The position numbers and the translations under genes are program-made. A DNA stretch of 64,000 bases from Herbaspirillum frisingense GSF30 (lineage in GTDB: Bacteria; Pseudomonadota; Gammaproteobacteria; Burkholderiales; Burkholderiaceae_D): assembly GCF_000300975.2 (NCBI RefSeq), contig NZ_AEEC02000012.1, forward strand, positions 1 through 64,000, in the 5' to 3' direction. Numbering within the stretch: the first letter of the stretch is position 1; every line of letters begins with the position of its first letter. A model generated the notes under the pieces. That model was given only the letters and a program-made list of their open reading frames with translations. It was not told where the DNA came from and did no database searches. Below are positions 43,283 to 52,840 of the stretch, in pieces.

Positions 43283-44230
43283 ATGGCCGACCTCACCTCC
43301 CTGGTGCCGGTACGGGCCTCCGCGCTGATGGTAGGCAAGCCGGCGCCCTGGCCGATCTACAACGAAGCCGGCAAATTGTTGCTGGCGCGCGGTACCTTGA
43401 TCGACACTGCCGATCAGTTGGCTGGGCTGATCGAAAACGGTCTCTATCGCAATGCCCGCTGGATCGCCGAGCCTGATACCGAGTCGGTGCCGCTGCCGCA
43501 GGCGCGTGACGTACTGCGCCGCAAGCAAGGTGGCAAGAAGGCGGTCAAGCCCACGGCAAACGTGCGTGGCCAGGAAAGTGTGATCACGCTGGACGAGGTG
43601 CGCTGGAATATCGGCGACACCCTGTGGCTGCAGTTTGCCGACGATGCGACCCAGCGCTATGCAGTCTCGCTGGTGGGCTGCCTGCCCAATCGGAGCATCC
43701 TGGTCACCGCGCCGCAGAAGGAGGGCAAGCAGCTCTTCGTGCGCGATGGCCAGCCGTTTGTGGTGCGTGCCCTGACGGGGCGTCGCGCCTATGCCTTTGC
43801 AGCCCAGTTGCTGAAGTACCAGCAGACACCGTTCGTCTACCTGCATCTTTCACTGCCCAAGGAAATACGCTCCACCGTGATCCGCCAGGCCACGCGGGTG
43901 GCGGTGGGTGCCGAAGGCTATCTGGCGCTGGACGGTGCCAATCCGCTGCCGGCCAGCGTGATCGATCTCAGCCTGGGCGGGGCCTCGCTGGTGGCGACCT
44001 CGCTGTCGGGCAAGGTGGCGGCGCAGAAGGGCGTGGTGGGGCAATTGCGCTTCGTGGCGGCCGTGGCCGACCAGCAACTGAGCCTGGACCTGCGGGTGGT
44101 GCTGCGCGCCGTCGAGGCGCTGGGCGAGGCTGATTTCCATCAGTACGGCGTAGAGTTCTCCGGCCTGAGCGTGCGCGACAAGCTGGTGCTTGCGGCCTAT
44201 GTCTACCAGGAACTGAGCCAGCAGGAGTAG
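43283..44230 (+). CDS. PilZ domain protein (YcgR-like)
   Basis: A 315-residue cytoplasmic protein. The C-terminal PilZ domain has both c-di-GMP signatures: RxxxR at 201-205 (RQATR) and DLSLGG at 228-233. The central part (about 98-190: SVITLDEVRWNIGDTLWLQF, RSILVTAP) resembles the YcgR-type N-terminal domain, so a flagellar-brake or related c-di-GMP effector role is inferred. The first 95 residues are an extra domain I cannot name. Its ATG follows the helicase stop by one base, so the two are translationally coupled. Confidence 0.82.
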   Translation: MADLTSLVPVRASALMVGKPAPWPIYNEAGKLLLARGTLIDTADQLAGLIENGLYRNARWIAEPDTESVPLPQARDVLRRKQGGKKAVKPTANVRGQESVITLDEVRWNIGDTLWLQFADDATQRYAVSLVGCLPNRSILVTAPQKEGKQLFVRDGQPFVVRALTGRRAYAFAAQLLKYQQTPFVYLHLSLPKEIRSTVIRQATRVAVGAEGYLALDGANPLPASVIDLSLGGASLVATSLSGKVAAQKGVVGQLRFVAAVADQQLSLDLRVVLRAVEALGEADFHQYGVEFSGLSVRDKLVLAAYVYQELSQQE

Positions 44231-44302
44231 GGCCGCAGCAGGGTGCCAAGAATGTCGCTGGCGGGGGCTGCCCAACGCCCGGCTTCGGTTAAAATTCAGG
44301 CC

Positions 44303-45040
44303 ATGAAAATCCTCATCAGCAACGACGACGGCTACCTCGCCCCGGGCATCAACGCCCTGGCGGAGGCACTTGCCCCCATCGCCGACATTACCGTCGTCGC
44401 GCCGGACAGCAACCGTTCCGGCAGCTCCAATTCCCTGACCCTGGATCGTCCGCTGTGGGTAGAGCAGGCCGCCAACGGCTTCTACTACCTCAATGGCACG
44501 CCATCCGACTGCGTTCACGTGGCGTTGACCGGCCTGCTCAAGGAGCGTCCGGACCTGATCGTCTCCGGCATCAACCAGGGCCAGAACATGGGCGACGATA
44601 CGCTGTATTCGGGCACCGTCGCGGCGGCCACCGAGGGTTTCCTGTTCGGGATTCCATCGATCGCGTTTTCGCAATTGCACAAGGGCTGGGCCGAGTTGGA
44701 TGCGGCGGCGCGCATCGCCCGCGAGATCGTGGAGCGTCGCTTCGACGCCCTGCCGCAGCCGTATCTGCTCAATGTCAATATTCCCAACCTGCCGTATGCG
44801 CAGATCAAGGGCAGCCTGGCCACGCGCCTGGGCAAGCGGCACATGTCCGAGCCGGTGCACAAGCTGACCGATCCGCATGGTCGCGACCTGTACTGGATCG
44901 GTCCGGCCGGGGCCGCTCGCGATGGCGGTGAGGGAACCGATTTCCACGCCACCGCCAATGGCTATGTCTCGATCACGCCGCTGCAGATCGACCTGACCCA
45001 CGCCACCCAGCTGGACAACCTCAAGAAAGCGCTTGCATGA
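44303..45040 (+). CDS. surE: 5'/3'-nucleotidase SurE
   Basis: Stationary-phase survival phosphatase that removes phosphate from nucleotides and short polyphosphate. The 245 residues start [16 protein letters not shown], with metal ligands Asp8 and Asp9, Ser39 in [12 protein letters not shown], and an Asn in [22 protein letters not shown] 44303 is chosen since the family begins right at this strand. Its stop overlaps pcm by ATGA, the conserved surE-pcm-nlpD-rpoS order. Confidence 0.96.
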   Translation: MKILISNDDGYLAPGINALAEALAPIADITVVAPDSNRSGSSNSLTLDRPLWVEQAANGFYYLNGTPSDCVHVALTGLLKERPDLIVSGINQGQNMGDDTLYSGTVAAATEGFLFGIPSIAFSQLHKGWAELDAAARIAREIVERRFDALPQPYLLNVNIPNLPYAQIKGSLATRLGKRHMSEPVHKLTDPHGRDLYWIGPAGAARDGGEGTDFHATANGYVSITPLQIDLTHATQLDNLKKALA

Positions 45041-46008
45041 GCGACAAGTCCAGCCGCTTCCCGCTGAGCCTGTCCTCGGTGGTGGACAAGAAAAAGAGCT
45101 CTGGCGGCGGCCGGGATCGAGATGTGGCAGGCCGGCCCCAGGCGACGACCCAGACTGCGGCCAAGAATGCCGCCCAGTCATCCCAGCGGGCTGCGCTCAA
45201 GCCGGTTCAGCAGGGGCTGGCACAGGCCCTGCGCGCGCCGCCGGTGCCACCACGGGCTCCGGTGGTTCCCGCCCAGCGTCTGCTCAGTGCCGCACCGGCG
45301 CCGCGTACGGCGATCAAGAACGTCATGACGGTGACCCAGACCAACGATTCCCACCATGCCTCGCCGCTGGCCTCGGAAGCCGTGCGCAAGGCCATGGTGG
45401 CGCGCGTGGCCAAGCAAGGCGTGGCCGATGCCAAGGTGTTGGCAGCGATGGAGGCGGTGCCGCGGCACATGTTCGTAGAGCCGGGCCTGGCCAGCCAGGC
45501 CTATATCGACGCTTCGTTACCGATCGGCCACCACCAGACCATTTCCCAGCCCTACATCGTGGCGCGGATGATCGAGATCATGCGCCAGAACCGTCACGGC
45601 GGACGCCTGGACCGCGTGCTCGAAATCGGCACCGGCTGCGGTTACCAGGCCGCAGTGCTATCGCGGGTGGCCGGCGAAGTCTATTCGATCGAGCGCATCA
45701 AGCCCCTGCATGAACTGGCCAAGACCAATCTGCGTCCATTGCGGATAGCAAATATCCGCTTGCATTACGGAGATGGTATGCTTGGCCTGCCGCAAGTGGC
45801 GCCTTTCGACGGCATCATCCTTGCCGCAGCCGGACTTGAAGTGCCGCAGGCCCTGCTGGAGCAGTTGGCCATCGGTGGCCGGCTGGTCGCCCCGGTGGGC
45901 GAACGTCAGCAAGTGCTGGAATTGATAGAACGCGTCGGCCAGCGTGATTGGCGGCGCAGTACCCTGGAACAATGCCATTTCGTGCCGTTACGGCCGGGTA
46001 CGGTGTGA
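45037..46008 (+). CDS. pcm: Protein-L-isoaspartate O-methyltransferase with N-terminal extension
   Basis: Repairs damaged Asp/Asn residues by methylating L-isoaspartate. The methyltransferase domain (about 110-320) has [37 protein letters not shown] motif [15 protein letters not shown] and a late [10 protein letters not shown]. The total of 323 residues exceeds the usual 210 because of a Pro/Ala/Gln-rich, probably unstructured N-terminal region of about 105 residues. It could start later, but the ATGA overlap with surE favours this start. nlpD follows after about 230 bases. Confidence 0.95.
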   Translation: MSDKSSRFPLSLSSVVDKKKSSGGGRDRDVAGRPQATTQTAAKNAAQSSQRAALKPVQQGLAQALRAPPVPPRAPVVPAQRLLSAAPAPRTAIKNVMTVTQTNDSHHASPLASEAVRKAMVARVAKQGVADAKVLAAMEAVPRHMFVEPGLASQAYIDASLPIGHHQTISQPYIVARMIEIMRQNRHGGRLDRVLEIGTGCGYQAAVLSRVAGEVYSIERIKPLHELAKTNLRPLRIANIRLHYGDGMLGLPQVAPFDGIILAAAGLEVPQALLEQLAIGGRLVAPVGERQQVLELIERVGQRDWRRSTLEQCHFVPLRPGTV

Positions 46009-46013
46009 TGCGG

Positions 46014-46032
46014 TCGCCCCGGCAAGGGGCGA
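46014..46032 (+). other. Hairpin after pcm
   Basis: TCGCCCC (46014-46020) and GGGGCGA (46026-46032) form a perfect 7-bp stem, 5 bases after the pcm stop. No T-run follows. The rest of the 230-base gap to nlpD holds nothing I can identify. Confidence 0.35.
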
Positions 46033-46237
46033 TGGTCACAGGTGGCAGGCAGCATCGGCGGATATCAGGATCCGCCAGGCATCATCGAAACAGGGAACGG
46101 GCGGCAACAAGCACAAGCATCCAAGCCGCGGATCGATGAAGAGAGCGGATGGGCAGGCAAGGGGGCCGCATTTCCCTGATGAACTTCTGGCGCTGGCTGC
46201 GTGTCAACTAGCGTCGTACAAAATCTTACGTAAGAGC

Positions 46238-47224
46238 ATGAAGAAAATTCGTTTGGCTGTATTGGGCAGTGTCGTCAGTTTGCTGGCCGCCTGCGGCTCG
46301 ACACCGAATCAGCAGCCGGCGCCCGTCGTCGACCGCACCACCAGCACCGTCAAGCCAGTGGACAATGCCGTCGTGGCGCCGGCTCCGGTTCCTTCTGGGC
46401 GTGGCTATTACACGGTCAAGAAGGGCGATACCCTGTATCGCATCGCGTTGGATGTCGGGCAGAACTGGCGTGATATCGTGGCCTGGAACAACCTGACCAA
46501 CCCGAACGACATCAAGGTCGACCAGGTGTTGCGGGTGGCGCCGCCTGATCGCGTCGGCGGTGCGCCGCAGACCGCTGCCGTGGTCGCGGCACCAGGCGCC
46601 GGGCTGGATGTGAAGCCGCTGGGCGCGCCGGGAGCAGCGGCACCGGCAACGTCCGCGCCGATGGCGTCGGGCGGCAACAAGACCGGGCCGCGTGGTGACA
46701 AGCGTGCCTATTCGGACAGCGCCCTGGCCGAGCTGGAAAAGCCGGATGCAGCCCCGGCGGCAGCTCCGGTGGCACCCGCTGTGGCCACGGCCAAGCCTGA
46801 GGCGCCGCATGCCGCCGACAAGCCGGCAGCCGCCAGCCAGCCGGCCGCCGGTGACGATGAGGGCGTGTCCTGGATGTGGCCGGCCGACGGCAAGGTGGTC
46901 GGGACCTTCGAAGGCGGCAAGAAGGGCGTCGATATTGCGGGCAAGGACGGTCAGTCGGTGCTGGCGGCCGCCGGTGGCAAGGTCATGTATGCCGGTAGCG
47001 GTATCCGTGGCTATGGCAACCTGGTGATCATCAAGCATACCAACAACCTGTTGTCGGCCTATGCCCACAACAAGACCATCCTGGTGAAGGAAGGCCAGAG
47101 CGTGACCAAGGGTCAAAAGATCGCTGAGATGGGTAAATCCGACAGCGACAGCGTCAAGTTGCACTTCGAGATCCGCCAACAGGGCAAACCTGTTGATCCC
47201 TCCAAATACTTACCGCCACGCTAG
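46238..47224 (+). CDS. nlpD: Outer-membrane lipoprotein NlpD (LysM and LytM domains)
   Basis: Activator of the cell-division amidase. The 328 residues start with a lipoprotein signal (LLAAC, Cys19), then a LysM domain (YYTVKKGDTLYRIALDVG to about 105), a Pro/Ala-rich linker, and a LytM/M23 domain (about 210-325). In the LytM domain the HxGxDIA metal site reads KKGVDIAG, so the first His is missing while AYAHNK and LHFEI remain; it is probably not a working peptidase, as in E. coli NlpD. In other bacteria the main rpoS promoter lies inside nlpD. Confidence 0.93.
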   Translation: MKKIRLAVLGSVVSLLAACGSTPNQQPAPVVDRTTSTVKPVDNAVVAPAPVPSGRGYYTVKKGDTLYRIALDVGQNWRDIVAWNNLTNPNDIKVDQVLRVAPPDRVGGAPQTAAVVAAPGAGLDVKPLGAPGAAAPATSAPMASGGNKTGPRGDKRAYSDSALAELEKPDAAPAAAPVAPAVATAKPEAPHAADKPAAASQPAAGDDEGVSWMWPADGKVVGTFEGGKKGVDIAGKDGQSVLAAAGGKVMYAGSGIRGYGNLVIIKHTNNLLSAYAHNKTILVKEGQSVTKGQKIAEMGKSDSDSVKLHFEIRQQGKPVDPSKYLPPR

Positions 47225-47227
47225 CGT

Positions 47228-48250
47228 ATGACAAGCAATCGCCGCGATCACTTGCCAGACCAGGACCCTCGCGAAGAGGACATCGACGATCCCATTGATG
47301 AGATCGATGAACCGGAAGTGATCGATGGCGATGCCGATGCGGCCGCCGAGCAGCCCCAGGAAGCGGCACCCGCCGAGGGAGTGGACGAGCTCAAGAAGGT
47401 GCTGGCCGCCGAACTCTCCACCGACACCACCCAGCACTACCTCAACAAGATCGGCGCCAAGCCCTTGCTGACGGCCGCCGAGGAGCTGCATTTCGCCACC
47501 CTGGCCAAGCAGGGCGAGTTCGAGGCGCGCCAGAAGATGATCGAGCACAACCTGCGACTGGTGGTGTCGATCGCCAAGCACTACATCAATCGTGGCGTGG
47601 CCCTGCTGGACCTGATCGAGGAGGGCAACCTGGGCCTCATGCGCGCCATCGACAAGTTCGAACCCGAACGCGGTTTCCGTTTTTCCACCTATGCCACCTG
47701 GTGGATACGCCAGAGCATCGAGCGCGCCATCATGAACCAGGCGCGCACGGTGCGCCTGCCGGTCCACATGGTGCGCGAGCTGAACCAGATCCTGCGCGCC
47801 AAGTACCACCTGGAAGCACAGCATCGGGATGGTCGCGATGCCGGGGCGGAAGATATCGCCCATCTGGTGGGGCGGCCGGTGGAAGAGGTGCAGGACGTGC
47901 TGGCCTTGTCCGAACATGCGGCCTCGCTGGACACGCCGTTGGACAACGATCCCCAGGCCAGTCTGATGGACCTCTTGCCCAGCGCGGTGGAGGAGCATCC
48001 CGATACCCGTGCCGAAAGCCAGGAAACCGCCTTGCTGATCCGGGAGTGGCTGAAGAGCCTGTCGGAAAAGCAGCGGGTGGTCGTGGCCCGCCGCTTCGGC
48101 CTGGATAACGACGATCCGTCCACCCTGGAGCAGCTTGCCGGCGAGATGGGCATCACCCGCGAGCGCGTGCGCCAGGTGCAGCAGGAGGCACTGGTCAAGC
48201 TCAAGCGGCTGCTGACTTCGCGCGGCGTGGGGCGGGACGCCCTGTTCTGA
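47228..48250 (+). CDS. rpoS: RNA polymerase sigma factor RpoS
   Basis: General stress and stationary-phase sigma factor. The 340 residues begin with an acidic extension (about 1-50), then region 1.2, region 2 ([33 protein letters not shown], the -10 recognition helix [14 protein letters not shown]), region 3, and region 4 with the HTH at [20 protein letters not shown]. It is shorter than RpoD and lacks its large non-conserved insert. It starts 3 bases after nlpD, so it can be read from nlpD transcripts. Confidence 0.95.
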   Translation: MTSNRRDHLPDQDPREEDIDDPIDEIDEPEVIDGDADAAAEQPQEAAPAEGVDELKKVLAAELSTDTTQHYLNKIGAKPLLTAAEELHFATLAKQGEFEARQKMIEHNLRLVVSIAKHYINRGVALLDLIEEGNLGLMRAIDKFEPERGFRFSTYATWWIRQSIERAIMNQARTVRLPVHMVRELNQILRAKYHLEAQHRDGRDAGAEDIAHLVGRPVEEVQDVLALSEHAASLDTPLDNDPQASLMDLLPSAVEEHPDTRAESQETALLIREWLKSLSEKQRVVVARRFGLDNDDPSTLEQLAGEMGITRERVRQVQQEALVKLKRLLTSRGVGRDALF

Positions 48251-48427
48251 GTCGACCTGTGGGGCGTGGCCCATCTACGCTCCTGCTGAATTTTCGCTGA
48301 TTTCTTTCGATTTCCTTCATCCAGCCGCGTCCGGATGTGCGACGCGCTTCCCTCCCGGTCCCGGATCGCGGACAATACCGCTTTTGTTTTCGGCCGCGGA
48401 CTTCGGTCCCACCCAGTGGTTTCCCTC

Positions 48428-49789
48428 ATGCAACAAGACATCATCATTGAAATCAAGTCGCTCGATATGGACGGGCGCGGCGTTGGTCACCTCGAAAACG
48501 AGGATGGCACGCAAGGCAAGGTCATCTTCGTCGAAGGCGCGCTGCCCGGTGAACGGGTCAGTTTCCAGTCCTATCGCAAGAAACCGAAGTGGGAAGCCGG
48601 TGAGATGACCGCCTTGCATCGCGAGTCTTCTCTGCGGGTCAAGCCGCGCTGCGACTATTTCGGTACGTGCGGTGGCTGCGCCATGCAGCATCTGGAGCCT
48701 TCGGCCCAGGTTGCCATGAAGCAGCGCGTGCTGGAAGACAATCTCTGGCATCTGGGCAAGACCAAGGCAGAGGTCATGTTGCGGCCCATCTATGGTCCGA
48801 CCTGGGGTTACCGTTACCGCGCCCGTATTTCGGTGCGCCATGTGGCCAAGAAGGGCGGGGTGCTGGTGGGCTTCCACGAAAAGCGCTCTTCCTTCATCGC
48901 CGATATGAAGACCTGCGAGATCCTGCCCCCCAATGTCTCGGCCATGCTGGTGCCGCTGCGCGAGCTGGTGGCCGCGCTGACCATCCGCGATCGTATGCCG
49001 CAGATCGAACTGGCGGTGGGCGAGGGTGATGATGGCAACAAGGTTACCGTACTGGTGTTGCGCATCATGGAGGCCCTGGCCCCGGCCGACGAGGTCTTGC
49101 TGAAGGCCTTCGCCGACCAGTACCGGATCGAATGGTGGTTGCAGACCAAGGGGCCGGACACGGCCGCGCCGTACTACCCGGCCCAGTCAAAGTTGCAGTA
49201 CACGCTGCCGGAATTCGGCATCCGCATGCCCTTCAAGCCTACCGATTTCACCCAGGTCAACCATCAGATCAATCGCGTGCTGGTGGCACGCGCGCTGCGC
49301 CTGCTGGATGTACAGCCGCAAGACCGCGTAGCTGACCTGTTCTGCGGTCTGGGCAACTTCACGCTGCCCATCGCCACGCTGGCGCGTGAGGTGGTGGGTA
49401 TCGAGGGCAGCACGGCCTTGACCGAGCGCGCCCTGGACAATGCCAAGGTCAATGGTGTGGATGCCAAGACCAGCTTCTACTGCCGCAATCTCTTCGAGGC
49501 CAAGCCCGAGGATTTCGTGGCCCTGGGCAAGTTCGACCGCATGCTGATCGACCCGCCGCGCGAAGGTGCCATGGAAGTCTGCAAGGCCCTGGTGGAGTTG
49601 CCGCCGGAGCAACAGCACCTCAAGCCCAAGCGTATCGTCTATGTCTCCTGCAATCCCGCTACCCTTGCGCGCGATGCCGGAATGCTGGTCCATCTGGGCG
49701 GTTATTCACTCAAGTATGCGGGCGTGGTGAACATGTTCCCGCATACCGCCCACGTCGAGTCGATCGCGGTGTTCGACCTGCCGGAGTAA
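48428..49789 (+). CDS. rlmD: 23S rRNA (uracil-1939-C5)-methyltransferase RlmD
   Basis: Methylates U1939 of 23S rRNA. The 453 residues start with a TRAM domain (about 1-60), then the [4Fe-4S] ligands Cys75, Cys81, Cys84 (CDYFGTCGGC) and Cys163, the central RNA-binding part, and a class I methyltransferase domain with LFCGLGNFTLPIA and catalytic VYVSCNPATLARD. I start at ATG 48428; longer in-frame starts upstream do not match. It follows rpoS and ends in a bidirectional terminator. Confidence 0.95.
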   Translation: MQQDIIIEIKSLDMDGRGVGHLENEDGTQGKVIFVEGALPGERVSFQSYRKKPKWEAGEMTALHRESSLRVKPRCDYFGTCGGCAMQHLEPSAQVAMKQRVLEDNLWHLGKTKAEVMLRPIYGPTWGYRYRARISVRHVAKKGGVLVGFHEKRSSFIADMKTCEILPPNVSAMLVPLRELVAALTIRDRMPQIELAVGEGDDGNKVTVLVLRIMEALAPADEVLLKAFADQYRIEWWLQTKGPDTAAPYYPAQSKLQYTLPEFGIRMPFKPTDFTQVNHQINRVLVARALRLLDVQPQDRVADLFCGLGNFTLPIATLAREVVGIEGSTALTERALDNAKVNGVDAKTSFYCRNLFEAKPEDFVALGKFDRMLIDPPREGAMEVCKALVELPPEQQHLKPKRIVYVSCNPATLARDAGMLVHLGGYSLKYAGVVNMFPHTAHVESIAVFDLPE

Positions 49790-49820
49790 GGCCGGGGCCG
49801 GTTGATCCGGCGTACCAATG

Positions 49821-49846
49821 AAAAAGCCGGCTTGCGCCGGCTTTTT
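49821..49846. terminator. Bidirectional terminator between rlmD and the YccA-type gene
   Basis: AAAAAGCCGGC (49821-49831) and GCCGGCTTTTT (49836-49846) form an 11-bp stem with loop TTGC and T-runs on both strands. Confidence 0.9.
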
Positions 49847-49876
49847 TGTTGCTCAGGATGCAAGAGGCAACGTTTG

Positions 49877-50566
49877 TCAGTCGCGGTTGCCGCCCACGAT
49901 ACCCAGGATCGACAGCAGGTTGGCGAAGACGTTGTACACGTCCAGGTAGATCGCCAGCGTGGCGGAGATGTAGTTGGTTTCGCCGCCGTTGACCACCTGT
50001 TGCACGTCAAACAGGATGTAGGCCGAGAAGATGGCGATGGCCACCACCGAAATGGTCAGTTGCAGCGCCGGCAGGTGCAGGAACATGTTGGCCAGCGAAG
50101 CGACCAGGATCACCAGCACGCCCGCGAACAGGAATTTCCCCAGGCCCGAGAAATCACGCTTGGAAACGGTGGCGATGCTGGCCATGCCGCAGAAGATGAT
50201 CGCGGTGCCGCCGAAGGCGGTCATGATCAGCCCGGCGCCGTTGGAAAAGCCCAGCGTGAACTCGATCAGGCGCGACAGCATCAGGCCCATGAAGAAGGTG
50301 AAGCCCAGCAAGAAGGCCACGCCCCAGCCGGAATTCTTGGTCTTCTCGATGGCGTAGAAGAAGCCGAAGGCGATCGCCAGGAACAGCACGAAGCCAATCA
50401 TCGGGCTGGCGGCAAAGAGGTTCAGGTGCATCTGCACGCCCAGCCAAGCGCCCAGCACGGTCGGGATCATCGACAGCGCCAGCAGCCAGTAGGTGTTGCG
50501 CAGCACGCGGTTGCGGGTGGCCAGGCTCGTGGTCGAGTGGCCGAAGGTCGTGTCCAGTTGGTTCAT
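49877..50566 (-). CDS. Bax inhibitor-1/YccA family membrane protein
   Basis: A 229-residue protein with about seven membrane helices. Features include MNQLDTTFGHS, TRNRVLRNTYWLLALSMIPT and the C-terminal helix with DVQQVVNGGETNYISATLAIYLDVYN, which holds the conserved acidic residues of the BI-1/TMBIM fold that may act as a pH-gated Ca2+ or proton channel. E. coli YccA interacts with the FtsH/HflKC protease, whose partner genes lie about 11 kb further on. GGAGG sits before the ATG on the minus strand. Confidence 0.9.
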   Translation of the reverse strand: MNQLDTTFGHSTTSLATRNRVLRNTYWLLALSMIPTVLGAWLGVQMHLNLFAASPMIGFVLFLAIAFGFFYAIEKTKNSGWGVAFLLGFTFFMGLMLSRLIEFTLGFSNGAGLIMTAFGGTAIIFCGMASIATVSKRDFSGLGKFLFAGVLVILVASLANMFLHLPALQLTISVVAIAIFSAYILFDVQQVVNGGETNYISATLAIYLDVYNVFANLLSILGIVGGNRD

Positions 50567-50738
50567 GTGTCCTCCGAAGCGTTGAATGCGAGCCAGAGAA
50601 TAACACGGCGGCTCGTTGTTAAGACAAGTCTTCCCTCCTCATGGTTCGCGCCCACTTTGCTGACTTGTTCTGCCACTTGAACCGACAAGCAATGCCCCAC
50701 TGCAGTGCACGCCGCGAAAGATGTGTGCCAGACATCTC

Positions 50739-50797
50739 AAAGGAGGTGAATTGACATGATATCTGATGGTTTCATGCTAAAATACAAGGTTCATTGA
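50739..50797 (+). CDS. Possible 13-codon leader peptide upstream of ndk
   Basis: AAAGGAGGTGA (50739-50749) is a perfect match to the 16S anti-Shine-Dalgarno, 6 bases before an ATG at 50756. The frame reads MISDGFMLKYKVH and stops at 50795-50797. It is too short to judge by coding character. It would overlap a possible extended -10 (TGCTAAAAT, 50775-50783) for ndk, so either a leader peptide or a promoter fits best here. Confidence 0.3.
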
Positions 50798-50845
50798 ATT
50801 ATCAATTCTTGGCTTTAAGCCATTATTTTTATTGGAGTTTTTCTC

Positions 50846-51271
50846 ATGGCAATTGAACGCACCCTGTCGATTATCAAGCCCGACGCCGTCGCCAAGAACG
50901 TGATCGGCCAGATCTACACCCGTTTCGAAAACGCTGGTCTGAAGGTCATCGCTGCCCGTATGGCACAACTGTCGCGCGCCGAGGCGGAAGGCTTCTACGC
51001 CGTGCACCGCGAGCGTCCTTTCTTCAAGGATCTGGTGGACTTCATGATTTCCGGCCCGGTCATGATCCAGGTGCTGGAAGGCGAAGGCGCGATCCTGAAG
51101 AACCGCGACCTGATGGGCGCTACCGATCCGAAGAAGGCTGACAAGGGCACCATCCGCGCCGACTTCGCCGACTCCATCGATGCCAACGCCGTGCACGGTT
51201 CGGACGCTGAAGAAACCGCCAAGGGCGAAATCGCCTATTTCTTCCCGGCGCTGAACGTCTATTCGCGTTAA
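50846..51271 (+). CDS. ndk: Nucleoside diphosphate kinase
   Basis: Transfers gamma-phosphate among nucleotides. The 141 residues match the family exactly: [13 protein letters not shown] at the start, [11 protein letters not shown], and the phospho-His117 in [13 protein letters not shown] good TTGGAG site precedes the ATG. The 280 bases upstream are AT-rich near the gene and hold the leader-like element described above. It begins the rightward run to hflC. Confidence 0.97.
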   Translation: MAIERTLSIIKPDAVAKNVIGQIYTRFENAGLKVIAARMAQLSRAEAEGFYAVHRERPFFKDLVDFMISGPVMIQVLEGEGAILKNRDLMGATDPKKADKGTIRADFADSIDANAVHGSDAEETAKGEIAYFFPALNVYSR

Positions 51272-51367
51272 TCTGTTCCTGTTTTCCATCGGTCTTCCGG
51301 ATCGGAGCGGAAACCGGCGCTGCAATTCCTGTCGCGTCTTTCCGTCCTGGTCCCGGCCGCAAGCATC

Positions 51368-52540
51368 ATGACTACAGCTCTCACCAATCTGCTGGATATG
51401 GATCCCGCGCAACTCGTCGCCTACTGCGGCGAGTTGGGTGAGAAGCCGTTTCGTGCCAAGCAGTTGCAGCGTTGGATACACCAGTTCGGGGTGTCTGATT
51501 TCGATCAGATGACCGATCTGGCCAAATCGCTGCGCGACAAATTGAAGACCCGCGCCGAAGTGCGTGCGCCGGCCATCATCAGTGACCATACTTCCACCGA
51601 CGGTACACGCAAGTGGCTGGTCGACGTGGGCCAGGGCAATGCGGTGGAAACCGTGTTCATTCCTGAAGAAAATCGCGGCACGCTGTGCGTTTCCACGCAG
51701 GCGGGCTGTGCCGTGAATTGCCGATTCTGCTCGACTGGCAAGCAGGGCTTCAACCGCAATCTGACCGTTGCCGAGATCATCGGCCAGCTGTGGATGGCGG
51801 AATTCGAATTGCGCAAGACCAAGGGTATCGAGGGCGGTCCCAAGGGCGAGCGCCAGATTACCAACGTGGTGATGATGGGCATGGGCGAGCCGCTGCTCAA
51901 CTTCGAGCCGACCGTGACCGCCTTGCGCCTGATGCTGGACGACAATGCCTATGGCCTGTCGCGCCGTCGCGTGACCTTGTCCACCAGCGGCGTGGTGCCG
52001 ATGATCGACAAGCTGTCCCAGGAGTGCCCAGTGGCGCTGGCGGTGTCGCTGCATGCCTCCAACGACGCGCTGCGCGATTCGCTGATCCCGCTGAACCGCA
52101 AGCACCCCCTGCGCGAGCTGATGCTGGCATGCAAGCGCTATCTCGAATTCGCGCCGCGTGACTTCATCACCTTCGAGTATTGCATGCTCGATGGCGTCAA
52201 TGACACCGACACCCATGCCCGCGAACTGGTCGCGCTGGTGAAGGAAGGCGAGACGGCCATCCCGTGCAAGTTCAACCTGATCCCCTTCAATCCCTTCCCC
52301 GAGTCGGGCCTGAAGCGTTCCCACAATCCTCGCATCAAGGCGTTCGCGCAAATCCTGATGGATGCCGGCATCGTGACCACCATCCGCAAGACGCGTGGTG
52401 ACGACATCGACGCTGCCTGCGGGCAGTTGGCTGGTGAGGTCAAGGATCGCACCCGGGTGCAGGAGCGCATGCAGAAGATGGCGGAGTATCAGGACAAGTA
52501 CGGCCGTGATTTCGGCCGCATCGTGGAGATCTCCGGGTGA
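51368..52540 (+). CDS. rlmN: 23S rRNA/tRNA adenosine-2-methyltransferase RlmN
   Basis: Radical-SAM enzyme that methylates A2503 of 23S rRNA and A37 of some tRNAs. The 390 residues have the cluster motif CAVNCRFC (Cys114, Cys118, Cys121), MGMGEPLLN, and the resolving Cys in [15 protein letters not shown] near 355. The N-terminal HTH-like accessory domain ([17 protein letters not shown]) is intact. A hairpin and T-run follow its stop. Confidence 0.96.
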   Translation: MTTALTNLLDMDPAQLVAYCGELGEKPFRAKQLQRWIHQFGVSDFDQMTDLAKSLRDKLKTRAEVRAPAIISDHTSTDGTRKWLVDVGQGNAVETVFIPEENRGTLCVSTQAGCAVNCRFCSTGKQGFNRNLTVAEIIGQLWMAEFELRKTKGIEGGPKGERQITNVVMMGMGEPLLNFEPTVTALRLMLDDNAYGLSRRRVTLSTSGVVPMIDKLSQECPVALAVSLHASNDALRDSLIPLNRKHPLRELMLACKRYLEFAPRDFITFEYCMLDGVNDTDTHARELVALVKEGETAIPCKFNLIPFNPFPESGLKRSHNPRIKAFAQILMDAGIVTTIRKTRGDDIDAACGQLAGEVKDRTRVQERMQKMAEYQDKYGRDFGRIVEISG

Positions 52541-52623
52541 CGGCAAGGTGCCTGGATACCCTGGCTGGTTGCGCATCACCAGCCCTTGCCGTGGTGGCGA
52601 GGGCAGATGCACCTCTTTTTTTT
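52540..52623 (+). terminator. Likely terminator after rlmN
   Basis: ACGGCAAGG (52540-52548) is the exact complement of CCTTGCCGT (52584-52592). The region between them is also partly self-complementary. A run of eight T follows at 52616-52623. Confidence 0.5.
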
Positions 52624-52840
52624 GAATCCGTTGCAGGGGCGTCGATGTTGCGCTGGGGCGCAAGCATCGCACGTCCTTTTTGTGTTCTTGTTGAAATGAT
52701 TGCGTGTGCTGCCGCTGACCGGCAGGGCATGCTGATGTGGTCGAAATTCCCGGGAGGGGCGCGACGCTCGTCGCGCAGGGACGCTCCAGAAGAATCCGGC
52801 CAGGGCCGGTTAAAAAAAGCTTTTCCATGTGGAGCATTTG
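52541..52840 (+). other. rlmN-rodZ intergenic region (pilF position without a gene)
   Basis: About 300 bases. Beyond the terminator-like hairpin I see no gene. An open frame at 52537-52848 overlaps the rlmN stop but has no ribosome site and no coding character. In related genomes a TPR gene of type IV pilus assembly (pilF/pilW) often sits here; its absence is visible. Confidence 0.5.

Noticed and set aside
46238-47224. NlpD as an active M23 peptidase
   Set aside because: The first metal-binding His is replaced (KKGVDIAG), which fits the inactive amidase-activator type.
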